A DNA stretch of 64,000 nucleotides from Coriobacteriaceae bacterium EMTCatB1. Lineage in GTDB: Bacteria; Actinomycetota; Coriobacteriia; Anaerosomatales; Anaerosomataceae. Shown piece after piece: positions 32,294 through 41,147 of the stretch. The first letter of the stretch is position 1; each line of letters begins with the position of its first letter. The position numbers and the translations under genes were made by a program. Under the pieces are notes generated by a model that saw nothing but the letters and a program-made list of their open reading frames with translations, did not search any database and had not been told where the DNA came from. The stretch spans positions 1,401,979-1,465,978 of the forward strand of contig BDLO01000001.1 in assembly GCA_001950395.1 (NCBI GenBank), written 5' to 3'.

Positions 32294-33801
32294 GCGGCCT
32301 CCTCAGGTCCGTCGTGCAGTGGCAGGCGCATCTCGATCCTCGGGACCAGCGAGGAGGCCGGCTCCAGATGGAGCGCGCCGCCGTGCGCCTCCGCCGCCAA
32401 GCGAGCGATGTGGAATCCCACGCCGGCCTCGGTGAGCACGCGCTCTGGCGACGCCTCGCGGTGCAGGGAGCGTTCCCGATCGCGAGCACCCACCGCGACC
32501 GGTGGGTCGAGCGCCACGATCACGGACCTTCCCTCGACGCGGACTGAGACTCGGATCGCGCCCTCGTGTCCCGCCGCGCGGACCATGCATCGTAAGAGCC
32601 CTTCCAGCGCGTGCGCTGCGCAGAGCCGATCGACGAGCACGACGCCTCCCCCGTCGACTTCGATCGGAGAGACCACCTCCGCACCGTGCTCAGCGTTCAT
32701 GAGAGCAGCAGCGTCTGCGACGATCTCGCTGACGTCGCACGCCTCGACGATGAGCCCTCGAGCGCTTTCGAGCCCGGAGAGGACGGCCAGGTCCTTGAGC
32801 AAGCGCTCGATGTCCTGAGCGCGATGTGCGAGCGCCTTCGCCACCCGGCTGCGCTGCGCCGGGTCCTCGGCGATCGACGGTCGCGAGAGCAGCTCGGCGT
32901 AGCCCTTGATCGCCGTGAGCGGACTCGCGAGCTCGCGCTCGACGAGCGAGGCGAGGTACGCCTGCCGAAGCGTGTTCGGGCCTGCCGTCTCAGTCCCCTC
33001 CTGGCACACGACGAGCACGGCCGCCGCGCTCTCGTCCTCTGCTGGGATCGCGACGCCCATCCCGCTCAGGCTCGACACGGTGCCGTCCGCGCGCTCCACG
33101 TCGACGTCGATGCGGAACGGCTCTTCGGTGGCGGCGCCCGTCCGGATCTCGAGCGCCATCCGGTCCGCCCCGCCCTCCGGTACCGGCAGCTTGCGTCCAC
33201 GGACGTCGCGCTCGTGCCATCCCAGGTGCTGGGAAGCGCCGTCGCTCCAGCGCAGCACGCGACCGTCGAGGTCGAGCACGAAGCAGATGGCCCCGCTGTT
33301 GATCACCCCTGAGACCAGACGCCTCGCGGCACCCTCGCTCGCGGCACGCCTGCGTTCGAGCGCCTCAGCTCGGCGGACCCACTCGACGTCGATCGCGATC
33401 GCGTTGCCTGCGAACGCCAACGCTGCGCTCTCTCGGACGGTCGGCTCGCGATCGAAGGTGGCGACCAGCACGCCGACCGGTCCTTCACGGCCTTTGAGGG
33501 GGATCGCCAGGCAGTGCGCGCCCGACCTCGGCAGCGCCCTGCACTCGGCGGAGTCCATCTGTACGGGGCCGTCGGCGTACAGTGCCTCGAAGAGCGGACG
33601 GGCCTGGTCGGGGTCCAGCGCACCCGGGGCGGTGGCGGGAGGCGGGAACGCCTCCTTCAGCCGCAGCCGGCCGTCTCGTCCGAGGAGGAAGCCGAGCACC
33701 GCGCGGCAGCCGAACGCATCCGCCACACGGCGGACGCCGTCGCTCAGCGCCCCCGAGGCGCCGCTCGGTCTTCCCCGGACCCTCTTGAAGCCAGTCGCCA
33801 T
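32272..33801 (-). CDS. Degenerate histidine-kinase-like protein (GAF-PAS-HisKA-HATPase)
   Basis: A 509-residue soluble protein. A GAF-like region spans ~20-150, a PAS region ~175-270 (ICFVLDLDGRVLRWSDGA), then a HisKA-like helix and an HATPase_c-like domain. The H-box reads VERELASPLTAIKGY, where the phospho-accepting His (SHELR) is Arg, and the N-box Asn is not evident; the last G-box (GVGFHIARLAAEAHGG) is recognisable. It is thus probably a pseudokinase used for signal sensing or protein contacts. No response regulator is adjacent. It heads a three-gene leftward block. Confidence 0.75.
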   Translation of the reverse strand: MATGFKRVRGRPSGASGALSDGVRRVADAFGCRAVLGFLLGRDGRLRLKEAFPPPATAPGALDPDQARPLFEALYADGPVQMDSAECRALPRSGAHCLAIPLKGREGPVGVLVATFDREPTVRESAALAFAGNAIAIDVEWVRRAEALERRRAASEGAARRLVSGVINSGAICFVLDLDGRVLRWSDGASQHLGWHERDVRGRKLPVPEGGADRMALEIRTGAATEEPFRIDVDVERADGTVSSLSGMGVAIPAEDESAAAVLVVCQEGTETAGPNTLRQAYLASLVERELASPLTAIKGYAELLSRPSIAEDPAQRSRVAKALAHRAQDIERLLKDLAVLSGLESARGLIVEACDVSEIVADAAALMNAEHGAEVVSPIEVDGGGVVLVDRLCAAHALEGLLRCMVRAAGHEGAIRVSVRVEGRSVIVALDPPVAVGARDRERSLHREASPERVLTEAGVGFHIARLAAEAHGGALHLEPASSLVPRIEMRLPLHDGPEEAAWLVPMM

Positions 33802-33922
33802 GCTGCTCCCTCGTCTGCGCCTGTTGTATCCCGTTCAGCACGAGAGGGCAAGCGCCGTGCGCAGAATCGCGACGCGCCGTCTCTCGCAGTCGTCGTACAA
33901 TCGCGAGGACGAAGGGAGGGCC

Positions 33923-34888
33923 ATGGTCTCGCCTCACGAACGGCTGGTGAACCTCGCGCTGTACCTCGCGTCGCGCACGAAGCCCGTCTCCATCCAGGAG
34001 TGCCGCGACGCGGGGCTCGGGTACCCTGCAGACGCGGACGACGCTGCATTCCAGCGCATGTTCGAGCGCGACAAGGACGCACTCAGGGCGGCTGGCATCG
34101 CGATCGTCGTCGACGAGGACGGCCGCTACTCGGTCGACCCAGACCAGAGCTACGCGGCAGAGATCGAGCTCGACGACGCCGAGTGCGCGACAATCCGGGC
34201 ACTGGCCGCCGCGCTCGTGAACGACCCATCGTTCCCGTTCGCTGAGGACCTTGCGGTGGCGGTGGCCAAGATGGACCTCGGCCCGTTCCCCGACGAACCG
34301 GTGCGCTCGAATCTCGCGGTGGCTGACCCCGGGCGGCAGTCGGCCCAGGCGCGCATCGCTGCCGACGCCGTGTCGCGCCGCAAACGGCTGCGATTCGGAT
34401 ACACCAACGCGCGAGGCGAGCGGAAACGCCACGAGGTGGAGCCGTACGGCGTCGCGTTCCGTCGGGGCCGCTGGTACCTCGTCGGCCGCGACGTCGAGCT
34501 CAACGAGGTGCGCGTCTACGCGCTCCTTCGCGCGGACGCGCTCGAGGTAGAAACGACGCACCCCAAGAACCCGGACTTCGAGGTGCCCGAGGGCTTCTCC
34601 ATCGAGGACTACCTGGTGCTGCCGTTCCAGATCGGGAGCGAACGCTTCGACGCTGCAGCGCTCTTCGGCCCCTCGGCGGCGTGGCGCGCTCCGGCAGCGA
34701 CGGAGGGGAAGGGCCGCCTCGTCCCCAGGCACGACGGGAGCGTCCTGTGGGAAGTCCAGGCCGCCTCGCCACGCGCGTTCGCCGCGTGGTGCGTAGCCAA
34801 CGGCCCCGGCGTGGTGCCGCGTGCGCCGGAGACGGCCGTCTCGGCGTACCGCACCGGCCTCGAGGAGGTGGCTGCTCGGCATGGGTAG
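33923..34888 (+). CDS. WYL-domain transcriptional regulator (PafB-like)
   Basis: A 321-residue protein with an N-terminal winged-helix region (HERLVNLALYLASRTKPVSI) and a WYL domain (RRKRLRFGYTNARGERKRHEVEPYGVAFRRGRWYLVGRD). Start ATG at 33923 has GGGAGGG; TACAAT at 33896-33901 is a likely -10. It overlaps the next, paralogous gene by 8 nt. In mycobacteria the PafB-PafC pair activates the RecA-independent DNA-damage response; here the next gene downstream on the other strand is a DinG-type helicase. Confidence 0.85.
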   Translation: MVSPHERLVNLALYLASRTKPVSIQECRDAGLGYPADADDAAFQRMFERDKDALRAAGIAIVVDEDGRYSVDPDQSYAAEIELDDAECATIRALAAALVNDPSFPFAEDLAVAVAKMDLGPFPDEPVRSNLAVADPGRQSAQARIAADAVSRRKRLRFGYTNARGERKRHEVEPYGVAFRRGRWYLVGRDVELNEVRVYALLRADALEVETTHPKNPDFEVPEGFSIEDYLVLPFQIGSERFDAAALFGPSAAWRAPAATEGKGRLVPRHDGSVLWEVQAASPRAFAAWCVANGPGVVPRAPETAVSAYRTGLEEVAARHG

Positions 34889-35813
34889 GATCCCGTCCTC
34901 TCTTCGCGCTCGCCGGATGCTCGCCCTCATCCCGTACCTGCGCCGGGGCGCCACGGTGCGCATCTCAGACCTGGCGGCGACCCTCGGAACTACCGCCGAG
35001 GAGGTCACCGAGCTGCTGGGAGACCTCGTGATGTGCGGCGTGCCGCCGTTCAGCCCGGATGCCCTCATCGACCTCGACGTACAGGCGGACAGCGTCACCG
35101 TGCTTGCAGACCCGCCCGCCCTCGATCGCCCGCTGCGGCTTACCCACGCAGAGCTGCGCGCGCTCCTCGCCGCGATCGAGACCGCCGGCGTCGGCGCGGA
35201 CGACCCGCTCGCCCGCAAGCTCGCGGACGCTGCCGACAGCGCCTCGCTCGAGCACCTCGCACGGTCGCTTCGCGCACACCCAGAAGTGGGGGCGGCCGAG
35301 ATCTACTCGCTGCTCGCCGACGCGATCGAGTCCTCGTGCAAGGTCCGCATCGCGTACCTCTCCGCCCGCGAGACCGAGCCTCGCAGCAGGGTGGTGCGGC
35401 CGCTCGAGCTGGTGAACCGCAACGGCGTCTGGTACCTCGTCGCGTTCTGTGAATCGGCCGACGGGGAGCGCACCTTCCGCCTGGACCGGATCCACAACGC
35501 CGAGCAGCTCGACGAGCGCTTCTCGCACCCCGTCGACCCCTCGCGCAGCGTGGTGCCGGAGCTTGCTGGCGTACCGACGGCGGTCCTGCGCGTCGCGCCC
35601 GGCTACTCCATCGACAACCGCGATTGGCCGGGGGCGGAGGTCGAGCCGCAGCAAGACGGTTCGCTTCGCGTGCGCCTGCCGTTCGCCTCGCCGCACTGGG
35701 TCGCGCGCGAGGTCTGCTCCGCACTGGGGGCGATCGAAGTCCTGGAGCCCGACGAGCTTCGGGCAGAGGTGCGCGAGATGGCCGAGCGGCTCCTCAGCGA
35801 GCTGCCGAGCTAG
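34881..35813 (+). CDS. WYL-domain transcriptional regulator (PafC-like)
   Basis: A 310-residue paralogue of the previous protein: HTH region (RMLALIPYLRRGATVRISDLAATLGTT), helical middle, and WYL domain (CKVRIAYLSARETEPRSRVVRPLELVNRNGVWYLVAFCE). The C-terminal WCX-type extension is complete. ATG at 34881 overlaps the upstream stop. Its last 20 nt overlap the convergent dinG gene. It likely acts as a heterodimer with the upstream protein. Confidence 0.85.
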   Translation: MGRIPSSLRARRMLALIPYLRRGATVRISDLAATLGTTAEEVTELLGDLVMCGVPPFSPDALIDLDVQADSVTVLADPPALDRPLRLTHAELRALLAAIETAGVGADDPLARKLADAADSASLEHLARSLRAHPEVGAAEIYSLLADAIESSCKVRIAYLSARETEPRSRVVRPLELVNRNGVWYLVAFCESADGERTFRLDRIHNAEQLDERFSHPVDPSRSVVPELAGVPTAVLRVAPGYSIDNRDWPGAEVEPQQDGSLRVRLPFASPHWVAREVCSALGAIEVLEPDELRAEVREMAERLLSELPS

Positions 35814-38682
35814 CCGGGCGCCCGAACCGCGCCGCGATCGTCTCGCGCAGCTCCTCGACCGGGACGAGCTCGACGTCGGACACCGGCAGGGCCTTGAGGA
35901 AGCGGGGGGCGTAGTGCGCCCCCGACGAGAGCCTGCCGTCCGCAAGCACGAGGCAGCCGGTATCCGTGGACGACCTGATGAGACGTCCGGCTGCCTGCTT
36001 GAGCTCGATGATCGCCGCAGGCAGGTAGTACCGCTCCCACCACACGCGGTTCTCGCGCTCCTTGCGCGCTTCCATCAAGGGGTCGTCGGGCTGCGCGAAG
36101 GGAAGCCGGGCCACGACCACGCACCTAAGCGTGTCGCCTTTGGCGTCGAAGCCCTCCCAGAACGACTTGGTGGCGAACAGCGAGAGCCGCTCGTCGCCGA
36201 TGAATTCGTCCGCGATACGTCTGGCCGACGCTCCGCGCGACTGGACGATGAGCCGCAGCCCCTCGCTTCGCAGCCGCTCCGCAAGCCGCCGATAGAGCGT
36301 CTCCATGTCCTGGGCGTTCGTGAAGAGCGTGAGCACCGATCCGCCCATCGCAACGTGGACGTCGAACAGCACGCGCTCCAGGTCTTCCAAGTAGCGCGGC
36401 GAGTTCGGCGGCGCGATGCCCCTCGGGACGTAGACGGTCATCTGGCGGTCGAAATCGTAGGACGACGCCAAGCGCAGAGTGGCGAGCGATCCCTCCGGAA
36501 GCCGATCGAGGCCGACTGCGCGAGCGAAGTACGAGAAGTCCTCGCCGACCGCGATCGTGGCCGAGGTGTAGATCACGCTCATCACTTCGGGATAGAAGCG
36601 CTCGGCGAGCGCCTCCCCGACGTCGTACAGCAACGACTCGGCGGCGACCTCGACCGCCTGACCGCGCTGCTCAGAACGGACGACGTGCACGTACCGCTCG
36701 TCGTCGCCCTCCAAGATGAGCGCGAGCGCCTCGCGCGCATCCGCAAGGGCCGTGAGCTGTCCGACCAGGTCTGCCCGCAGCTCCGCGGTCTCCTCGGACG
36801 CCTCCTCGAGCGCCGTGATCGCTTCCCGCCCTTGGTCGATGATGCGGTCGAGCCTCTTGACGAGCGCCCAGCCCACGGCTGCCGCACGAGTCCACGGGCC
36901 CTCTTCGCGATCGCGCGGCGTGATCCGCTCCGCCTCGCGACCGTAGGCTCCGGGAATCACGAGCTCTCCGATCTCGGAGAAGAACGACGTGGCGATCAGC
37001 GCGGTCTCGTGCACGAGCGGGATGAGACCCTCGACGCGTTCTCGTGCGCTGTCGTCGGCGCCGAGCCGCGCTCGGAGCGATTCGAGGAGCCCGTGACGCC
37101 CGCGTGCCGAAAGCGTCGCGAGCGATGCCGCGCATCCAGACGAGGACACCGCGCTCGAGAGCTGCTCGCGGGCCTCGGACTCCGCGCCGTGGGCTTCGTC
37201 GACCACCCAGTGGCGGATCGGCGGGAGTATCTGGTTGCCCGACACGACGTCCCGGAACAACAGCGAGTGGTTGGTCACCACGACGTGGGCCTGCCTCGCG
37301 CGCCTGCGCTGGCCGTGCACGTAGCAGACCGCGTAGTACGGGCAGCGCTTCTTGGTGCACTCTGCCGCGCTGGCCGCCACTGATCGCCGCGCGCTCGGAC
37401 GCCAGTGCACGTTCACCGCGTCGAGGTCGCCCCAAGAGGTCGAGGCGACCCACGACACGAGCATCGCGGCGATCGCCCGGTCCTCGGCATCCGAGCCGCC
37501 GCCAGAGTCGAGCACGCGTCCGAGCTTCCTCAGACAGAGGTAGCGCTCGTAGCCTTTGAGCCCGACGTAGCGCAGCTCCGGCATCTCGCGAGCCAGAGCC
37601 GGCAGCTCCCGATAGAGCAGCTGGTCCATGAGGGCGTTGGTCTTCGTGGCGACGCCCACGGACACGTCGTTCGCGAGCGCGAACCGCGCCGCAGGCACGA
37701 GGTACGCTACGGACTTGCCGACGCCTGTGCCCGCTTCGACGGCGAGGTGTCTGCCCTCGTTCAGCGCCTCGGTCACAGCTCGAGCCATCTCGACCTGCTC
37801 GGCGCGGCGCTCGTAGTCTTCGTACATGCGGCCCACCGCACCGAGGTCGTCGAACTCGGCAGCCACCTCGTCCACCGGCACGGGCGCGAGCTCGGCCTCT
37901 CGTGCATCCTTCAGGGAGCACTGCCGCTCCTTGCGCAGCCGCTCGTGCCGCAGCCGCTTCAGGTCCAGCCCGACCTGCGGTCGCGCGGCCGCGATGTGAG
38001 CGACCACGCGCGCGAGCGGCCACTGCGGTCCTCCACTGACCCCCAGCACGCCCGCCAAGACGCCGGCAGGCAGGTCGTCCAGCGCCCCCAGCAGCACACG
38101 CCACAACCGCGCGAGCGTCTCGACGTCGGCCGTCGCACGGTGCGCCGGCTCCACGAGAAGCCCGAATGCCCGCGCGAGGTCGACCAGGCGATGGCTCCGC
38201 ATGCGCGGCAGCGCGATGCGAGCGAGCTCCAGGCTGTCTAGCCACGCCGCCTCTCCCCGAGGGTGCTCCCAGCCCGACGCGCTCGCGAAGGCCCGGTCGA
38301 AACTCGCGTTGTGCGCGACGACGTCGCGGTCACCGACGATCTCGGCGACGCCTGCGAGCGCCTCCTCGACGCGCGGCGCATCGGCCAGTATGTCGTCGTC
38401 GATCCCCGTGAGCTCGACGATCTCCAGCGGCACGGGTTGAGAGGGCTTCACGAGCGTCGAGAAGCGCTGCACGACTTCCGGACCGCGCGCCACCACGGCC
38501 GCGACCTCGATGATCTCGTGCCGCGCCGGGTCGAATCCCGTGGTCTCGACGTCGACGAACGCGATTTCGTCCTCGAACCCGAACACCGCGTCGCGGGCGC
38601 GCTCAGCGTACGACGCGTACGCCGCGACGACGTCCGGGTCGGTGCCCGGTTGGACGAGCTCGAGAAGCGCCTCGGTCCTCAT
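35794..38682 (-). CDS. dinG: DinG-family helicase fused to DnaQ-like 3'-5' exonuclease
   Basis: A 962-residue protein. Residues ~40-195 are a DEDD exonuclease (FVDVETTGFDP, HNASFDRAF, HRATADVETLARL). Residues ~300-960 are an XPD/DinG helicase: Walker A EAGTGVGKSVAY, DEAH box VVDEAHGAESE, motif VI AAGRLIRSSTDTG. Four cysteines (YLCLRKL, then C-x4-C-x5-C in ECTKKRCPYYAVC) match the [4Fe-4S] site of the family. It unwinds DNA and probably R-loops or G4 DNA in repair. This fusion is typical of Gram-positive DinG. Confidence 0.93.
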   Translation of the reverse strand: MRTEALLELVQPGTDPDVVAAYASYAERARDAVFGFEDEIAFVDVETTGFDPARHEIIEVAAVVARGPEVVQRFSTLVKPSQPVPLEIVELTGIDDDILADAPRVEEALAGVAEIVGDRDVVAHNASFDRAFASASGWEHPRGEAAWLDSLELARIALPRMRSHRLVDLARAFGLLVEPAHRATADVETLARLWRVLLGALDDLPAGVLAGVLGVSGGPQWPLARVVAHIAAARPQVGLDLKRLRHERLRKERQCSLKDAREAELAPVPVDEVAAEFDDLGAVGRMYEDYERRAEQVEMARAVTEALNEGRHLAVEAGTGVGKSVAYLVPAARFALANDVSVGVATKTNALMDQLLYRELPALAREMPELRYVGLKGYERYLCLRKLGRVLDSGGGSDAEDRAIAAMLVSWVASTSWGDLDAVNVHWRPSARRSVAASAAECTKKRCPYYAVCYVHGQRRRARQAHVVVTNHSLLFRDVVSGNQILPPIRHWVVDEAHGAESEAREQLSSAVSSSGCAASLATLSARGRHGLLESLRARLGADDSARERVEGLIPLVHETALIATSFFSEIGELVIPGAYGREAERITPRDREEGPWTRAAAVGWALVKRLDRIIDQGREAITALEEASEETAELRADLVGQLTALADAREALALILEGDDERYVHVVRSEQRGQAVEVAAESLLYDVGEALAERFYPEVMSVIYTSATIAVGEDFSYFARAVGLDRLPEGSLATLRLASSYDFDRQMTVYVPRGIAPPNSPRYLEDLERVLFDVHVAMGGSVLTLFTNAQDMETLYRRLAERLRSEGLRLIVQSRGASARRIADEFIGDERLSLFATKSFWEGFDAKGDTLRCVVVARLPFAQPDDPLMEARKERENRVWWERYYLPAAIIELKQAAGRLIRSSTDTGCLVLADGRLSSGAHYAPRFLKALPVSDVELVPVEELRETIAARFGRPASSAAR

Positions 38683-38764
38683 GGGCGAAGCGTATCACGC
38701 CGCCCTGACGGAACGGGGCGGCGCAGGTGCGCCGCCCCGGATCGCTCCGTCGGTCGTCGCCGGG

Positions 38765-39322
38765 CTAGTTCATGCCGGGCAGGGTCCGCGACTTGAGCAG
38801 CCAGGTGTCGCCTTCCTTCACGAACGTCCACAGGTACTGGAAGCTGCCGCCCGCCATGGACGCTGTGGCGAGGACCTGCGTCTCGCCGTCCTTCTCGCTG
38901 ACGTCGTCGATCTTGTACGACGTGATGCCGTAGCCCTTCAGCTGCTCGGTGAACGCAGTCTCGTCCTGCGCGGCCTTCTTGTCAGCCGGCAGGAGCTCGT
39001 ACGCCGTGGCGAAGTCGCCCTTCACGACCGCGTCGAAGTACGCCTTCACGTGGTCCTCGGGAGTCTTGCCCGCCGCCACCTTCGTGGCGGTCTTCGGGTC
39101 GAACGGCACGTTCTGCGCGGTGCTCCCCGGCATGCCGCTCGTGCTTCCTGACGTGGTGCCGCCGATCGCCGCGCCGTTCGCGTTCGTGGTGGGAGCCGGA
39201 GTCGCAGGCTTCTTGAAGACGACGAGCCCGACGATCGCGCCGACGAGCACGACGACCACCGCCACCAGCGCGATGACGACTTTGCTCTGGCCGCCGGCGG
39301 CAGCCTGTGGTGCTTCTGACAT
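38765..39322 (-). CDS. Membrane-anchored protein with DUF4878-like outer domain
   Basis: A 185-residue protein: short cytoplasmic start, one membrane helix (residues ~15-37, VVIALVAVVVVLVGAIVGLVVF), a Thr/Ser/Gly-rich linker (~40-75) and an NTF2/DUF4878-like domain (TPEDHVKAYFDAVVKGDFATAYELLPADKK, quoted only for the VKAYFDAVVKGDFATAYELL-type helix pair, ending in YLWTFVKEGDTWLLKSR). Function unknown; such domains often bind lipids or partner proteins at the cell surface. Confidence 0.65.
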   Translation of the reverse strand: MSEAPQAAAGGQSKVVIALVAVVVVLVGAIVGLVVFKKPATPAPTTNANGAAIGGTTSGSTSGMPGSTAQNVPFDPKTATKVAAGKTPEDHVKAYFDAVVKGDFATAYELLPADKKAAQDETAFTEQLKGYGITSYKIDDVSEKDGETQVLATASMAGGSFQYLWTFVKEGDTWLLKSRTLPGMN

Positions 39323-39440
39323 GTTCGTTCCTTTCGATCGCTTGCCTGAACAGCGCGAGATGCGCCGCACGAGCATACGCTCCCGGCCGGCTCTGGGCAA
39401 CTGTGCAGCGCACGGCGCGCTTCGCGAGTACAATCAGCAC

Positions 39441-40112
39441 ATGCCGCGCCAACGCAGTCTGTTCGACATCATCGGCCCCGTCATGATCGGGCCTTCCTCC
39501 AGCCACACCGCGGGAGCGGCGCGGCTCGGGGCGCTCGCTCGCGCGATCGTCGGCGGCACCCCGACGCGAGCGCGCGTGACGCTGCACGGCTCGTTCGCTT
39601 CCACCGGAAAGGGCCACGGCACCGACCGCGCGATTGCCGCCGGCCTGCTGGGGCTGCGGCCGGACGACGAGCGGCTCCCCGAGGCCATCACGCTCGCCGA
39701 GGCCGCTGGCGTCGACATCGCGTTCGTCTCGGGCGACCTCGGAGACGCGCACCCGAACACCGCTCGCTTCGAGCTCACCGACGCTCAGGGTCGCGTCCAC
39801 GTGGTGCAGGGCTCGTCTCTCGGCGGCGGCGACGTCGCGGTGACGCTCATCGACGACTTCCCGGTCGAGGTGACGGGCGAGCTGCCGCTCTTGGTGGTCG
39901 TCCACCACGACCAGCCAGGGGTCGTCGCGGCCGTGACGGCCCGCTTGGCAGCCGACGTCATCAACATCGCGTCCATGCAGGTATCGCGCGAGCGGCGCGG
40001 CGCCCGCGCGCTCATGCTCATCGAGACGGACGAGCGCGTTCCTGACGAGATCATCGCCGGCATCTCGGCGATCGACGGCGTCGCCGAGGTGCGTTCGGTG
40101 CCGGCAGTGTGA
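39441..40112 (+). CDS. sdaAB: L-serine dehydratase, beta subunit
   Basis: A 223-residue subunit with SLFDIIGPVMIGPSSSHTAGAARLG at the N-terminus (the serine-binding SSSHTAG motif) and a C-terminal ACT domain (LPLLVVVHHDQPGVVAAVTARLAADVINIASM). With the alpha subunit it deaminates L-serine to pyruvate using a [4Fe-4S] cluster. No Shine-Dalgarno is visible; TACAAT ends 6 nt before the ATG, so the mRNA may be leaderless. Followed 15 nt later by sdaAA. Confidence 0.94.
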   Translation: MPRQRSLFDIIGPVMIGPSSSHTAGAARLGALARAIVGGTPTRARVTLHGSFASTGKGHGTDRAIAAGLLGLRPDDERLPEAITLAEAAGVDIAFVSGDLGDAHPNTARFELTDAQGRVHVVQGSSLGGGDVAVTLIDDFPVEVTGELPLLVVVHHDQPGVVAAVTARLAADVINIASMQVSRERRGARALMLIETDERVPDEIIAGISAIDGVAEVRSVPAV

Positions 40113-40127
40113 CGGGGAGGCCCGCGG

Positions 40128-41018
40128 ATGTCGTACACGTCGTTTGCAGACCTGCTGGCCGCTGCCCGGCGGCACGGTTCGCTCTCACGGGCGGCGATCG
40201 ACCTGGAATGCGAGGAGACGGGAGCCGACGCCGCAGGTGTCCTCGCACGCCTCTCAGAGGCGCTCTCGGTCATGGAGGAGGCGGTCGAGCGCGGGCTTCG
40301 TGAGGAGCTGCGCTCTCGCTCGGGGCTGGTCGGCGGTTTCGGCCGCGCGCTCGCGGGCGCTCGTCCGCGTCTGACAGACGATGCCTTCGTCGGCGCGCTT
40401 GCGCGCGCGCTCGCCGGCGCGGAGGTCAACGCGTGCATGGGCCGCGTCGTCGCAGCCCCGACCGGCGGAGCCTCAGGCGTCCTTCCCGCAGTGCTGATCA
40501 CCGCCGCAGAGCGTCTGGGCGCGCCGCGCGAGAGCGTGGTCGCGGCGCTCGCGACCGCCGGCGCGGTCGGCGGCGTGATCGCCGCTCGTGCCACCCTCTC
40601 TGGCGCTGCCGGCGGCTGCCAGGCCGAGACGGGCGCGGCGGCGGCGATGGCGGCGGCGGCCGCAGTCGAGCTCGCGGGTGGCACGCCCGAGCAGTCCGGA
40701 CACGCTGCCGCGTTCGCGCTGCAAGGGCTGCTGGGGCTCGCGTGCGACCCGGTCGGCGGGCTCGTGGAGGTGCCGTGCGTCGCTCGCAACGCCACCGCAG
40801 TCGCAGTCTCGCTCGCCGCTGTGGAGATGGCTCTGGGCGGGCTGGAGTTCCCGATCCCGCTCGACGAGGTCATCGACGCGATGGGCCAGGTCGGGCGGAG
40901 CCTGCCGCCGTCCCTCCGCGAGACCGCGCTCGGAGGTCTGGCCGCCACGCCCACCGCGCGTTCGCTTGCATCGCGGCTCGAGAGCGGGTATCGTCCCGAG
41001 CGTGACGAAGGGGAGTAG
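40128..41018 (+). CDS. sdaAA: L-serine dehydratase, iron-sulfur alpha subunit
   Basis: A 296-residue Fe-S subunit. Cluster cysteines are visible in NACMGRVVAAPTGGASG, GGCQAETGAA and LACDPVGGLVEVPC. GGGGAGG precedes the ATG. The final codons and the TAG stop coincide with GGGGAGTAG, the first conserved element of the downstream riboswitch, and a promoter lies inside the last ~17 codons. The pathway feeds serine to pyruvate, a common energy route in anaerobes. Confidence 0.94.
   Translation: MSYTSFADLLAAARRHGSLSRAAIDLECEETGADAAGVLARLSEALSVMEEAVERGLREELRSRSGLVGGFGRALAGARPRLTDDAFVGALARALAGAEVNACMGRVVAAPTGGASGVLPAVLITAAERLGAPRESVVAALATAGAVGGVIAARATLSGAAGGCQAETGAAAAMAAAAAVELAGGTPEQSGHAAAFALQGLLGLACDPVGGLVEVPCVARNATAVAVSLAAVEMALGGLEFPIPLDEVIDAMGQVGRSLPPSLRETALGGLAATPTARSLASRLESGYRPERDEGE
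40966..40994 (+). promoter_or_regulatory. Internal promoter for the riboswitch and P-type ATPase
   Basis: -35 TTGCAT (40966-40971), 17 bp spacer, -10 TATCGT (40989-40994), inside the sdaAA coding region. The predicted start (~41001) is directly before the P1 helix of the riboswitch. Confidence 0.65.
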
Positions 41019-41127
41019 CGCCCTCGCCCAGGCGAGGGAGGCAGGCCGACATTCCCGGGCTACGGCCCCGGCCCTGCCGAAGCGGCACGCGACGCAAGAC
41101 CTTCGGCGGTTGCGCCGGAGGTCTTTT
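41002..41127 (+). promoter_or_regulatory. yybP-ykoY-like (Mn2+) riboswitch with terminator
   Basis: The region holds the hallmarks of the yybP-ykoY class: GGGGAGTAGC (41010-41019) and GCAAGACC (41094-41101). P1 pairs CGAAGG (41006-41011) with CCTTCG (41100-41105). P2 is ccctcgc-ccag-gcgaggg (41021-41038). A third arm pairs GGCAGG with CCTGCC. The 3' strand of P1 is also part of a terminator stem (41098-41120s) followed by T5CT3, so metal binding would favour P1 and read-through. This class senses Mn2+ in known cases and commonly precedes P-type ATPases and TerC/MntP exporters. Confidence 0.78.
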
Positions 41128-41129
41128 TC
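41098..41129 (+). terminator. Intrinsic terminator (riboswitch expression platform)
   Basis: gaccttcggc pairs with gccggaggtc (one G-T pair, loop ggttgc), followed by TTTTTCTTT. Lies 20 nt before the ATPase start. Confidence 0.8.
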
Positions 41130-41147
41130 TTTGACGAGGAGGAACGC

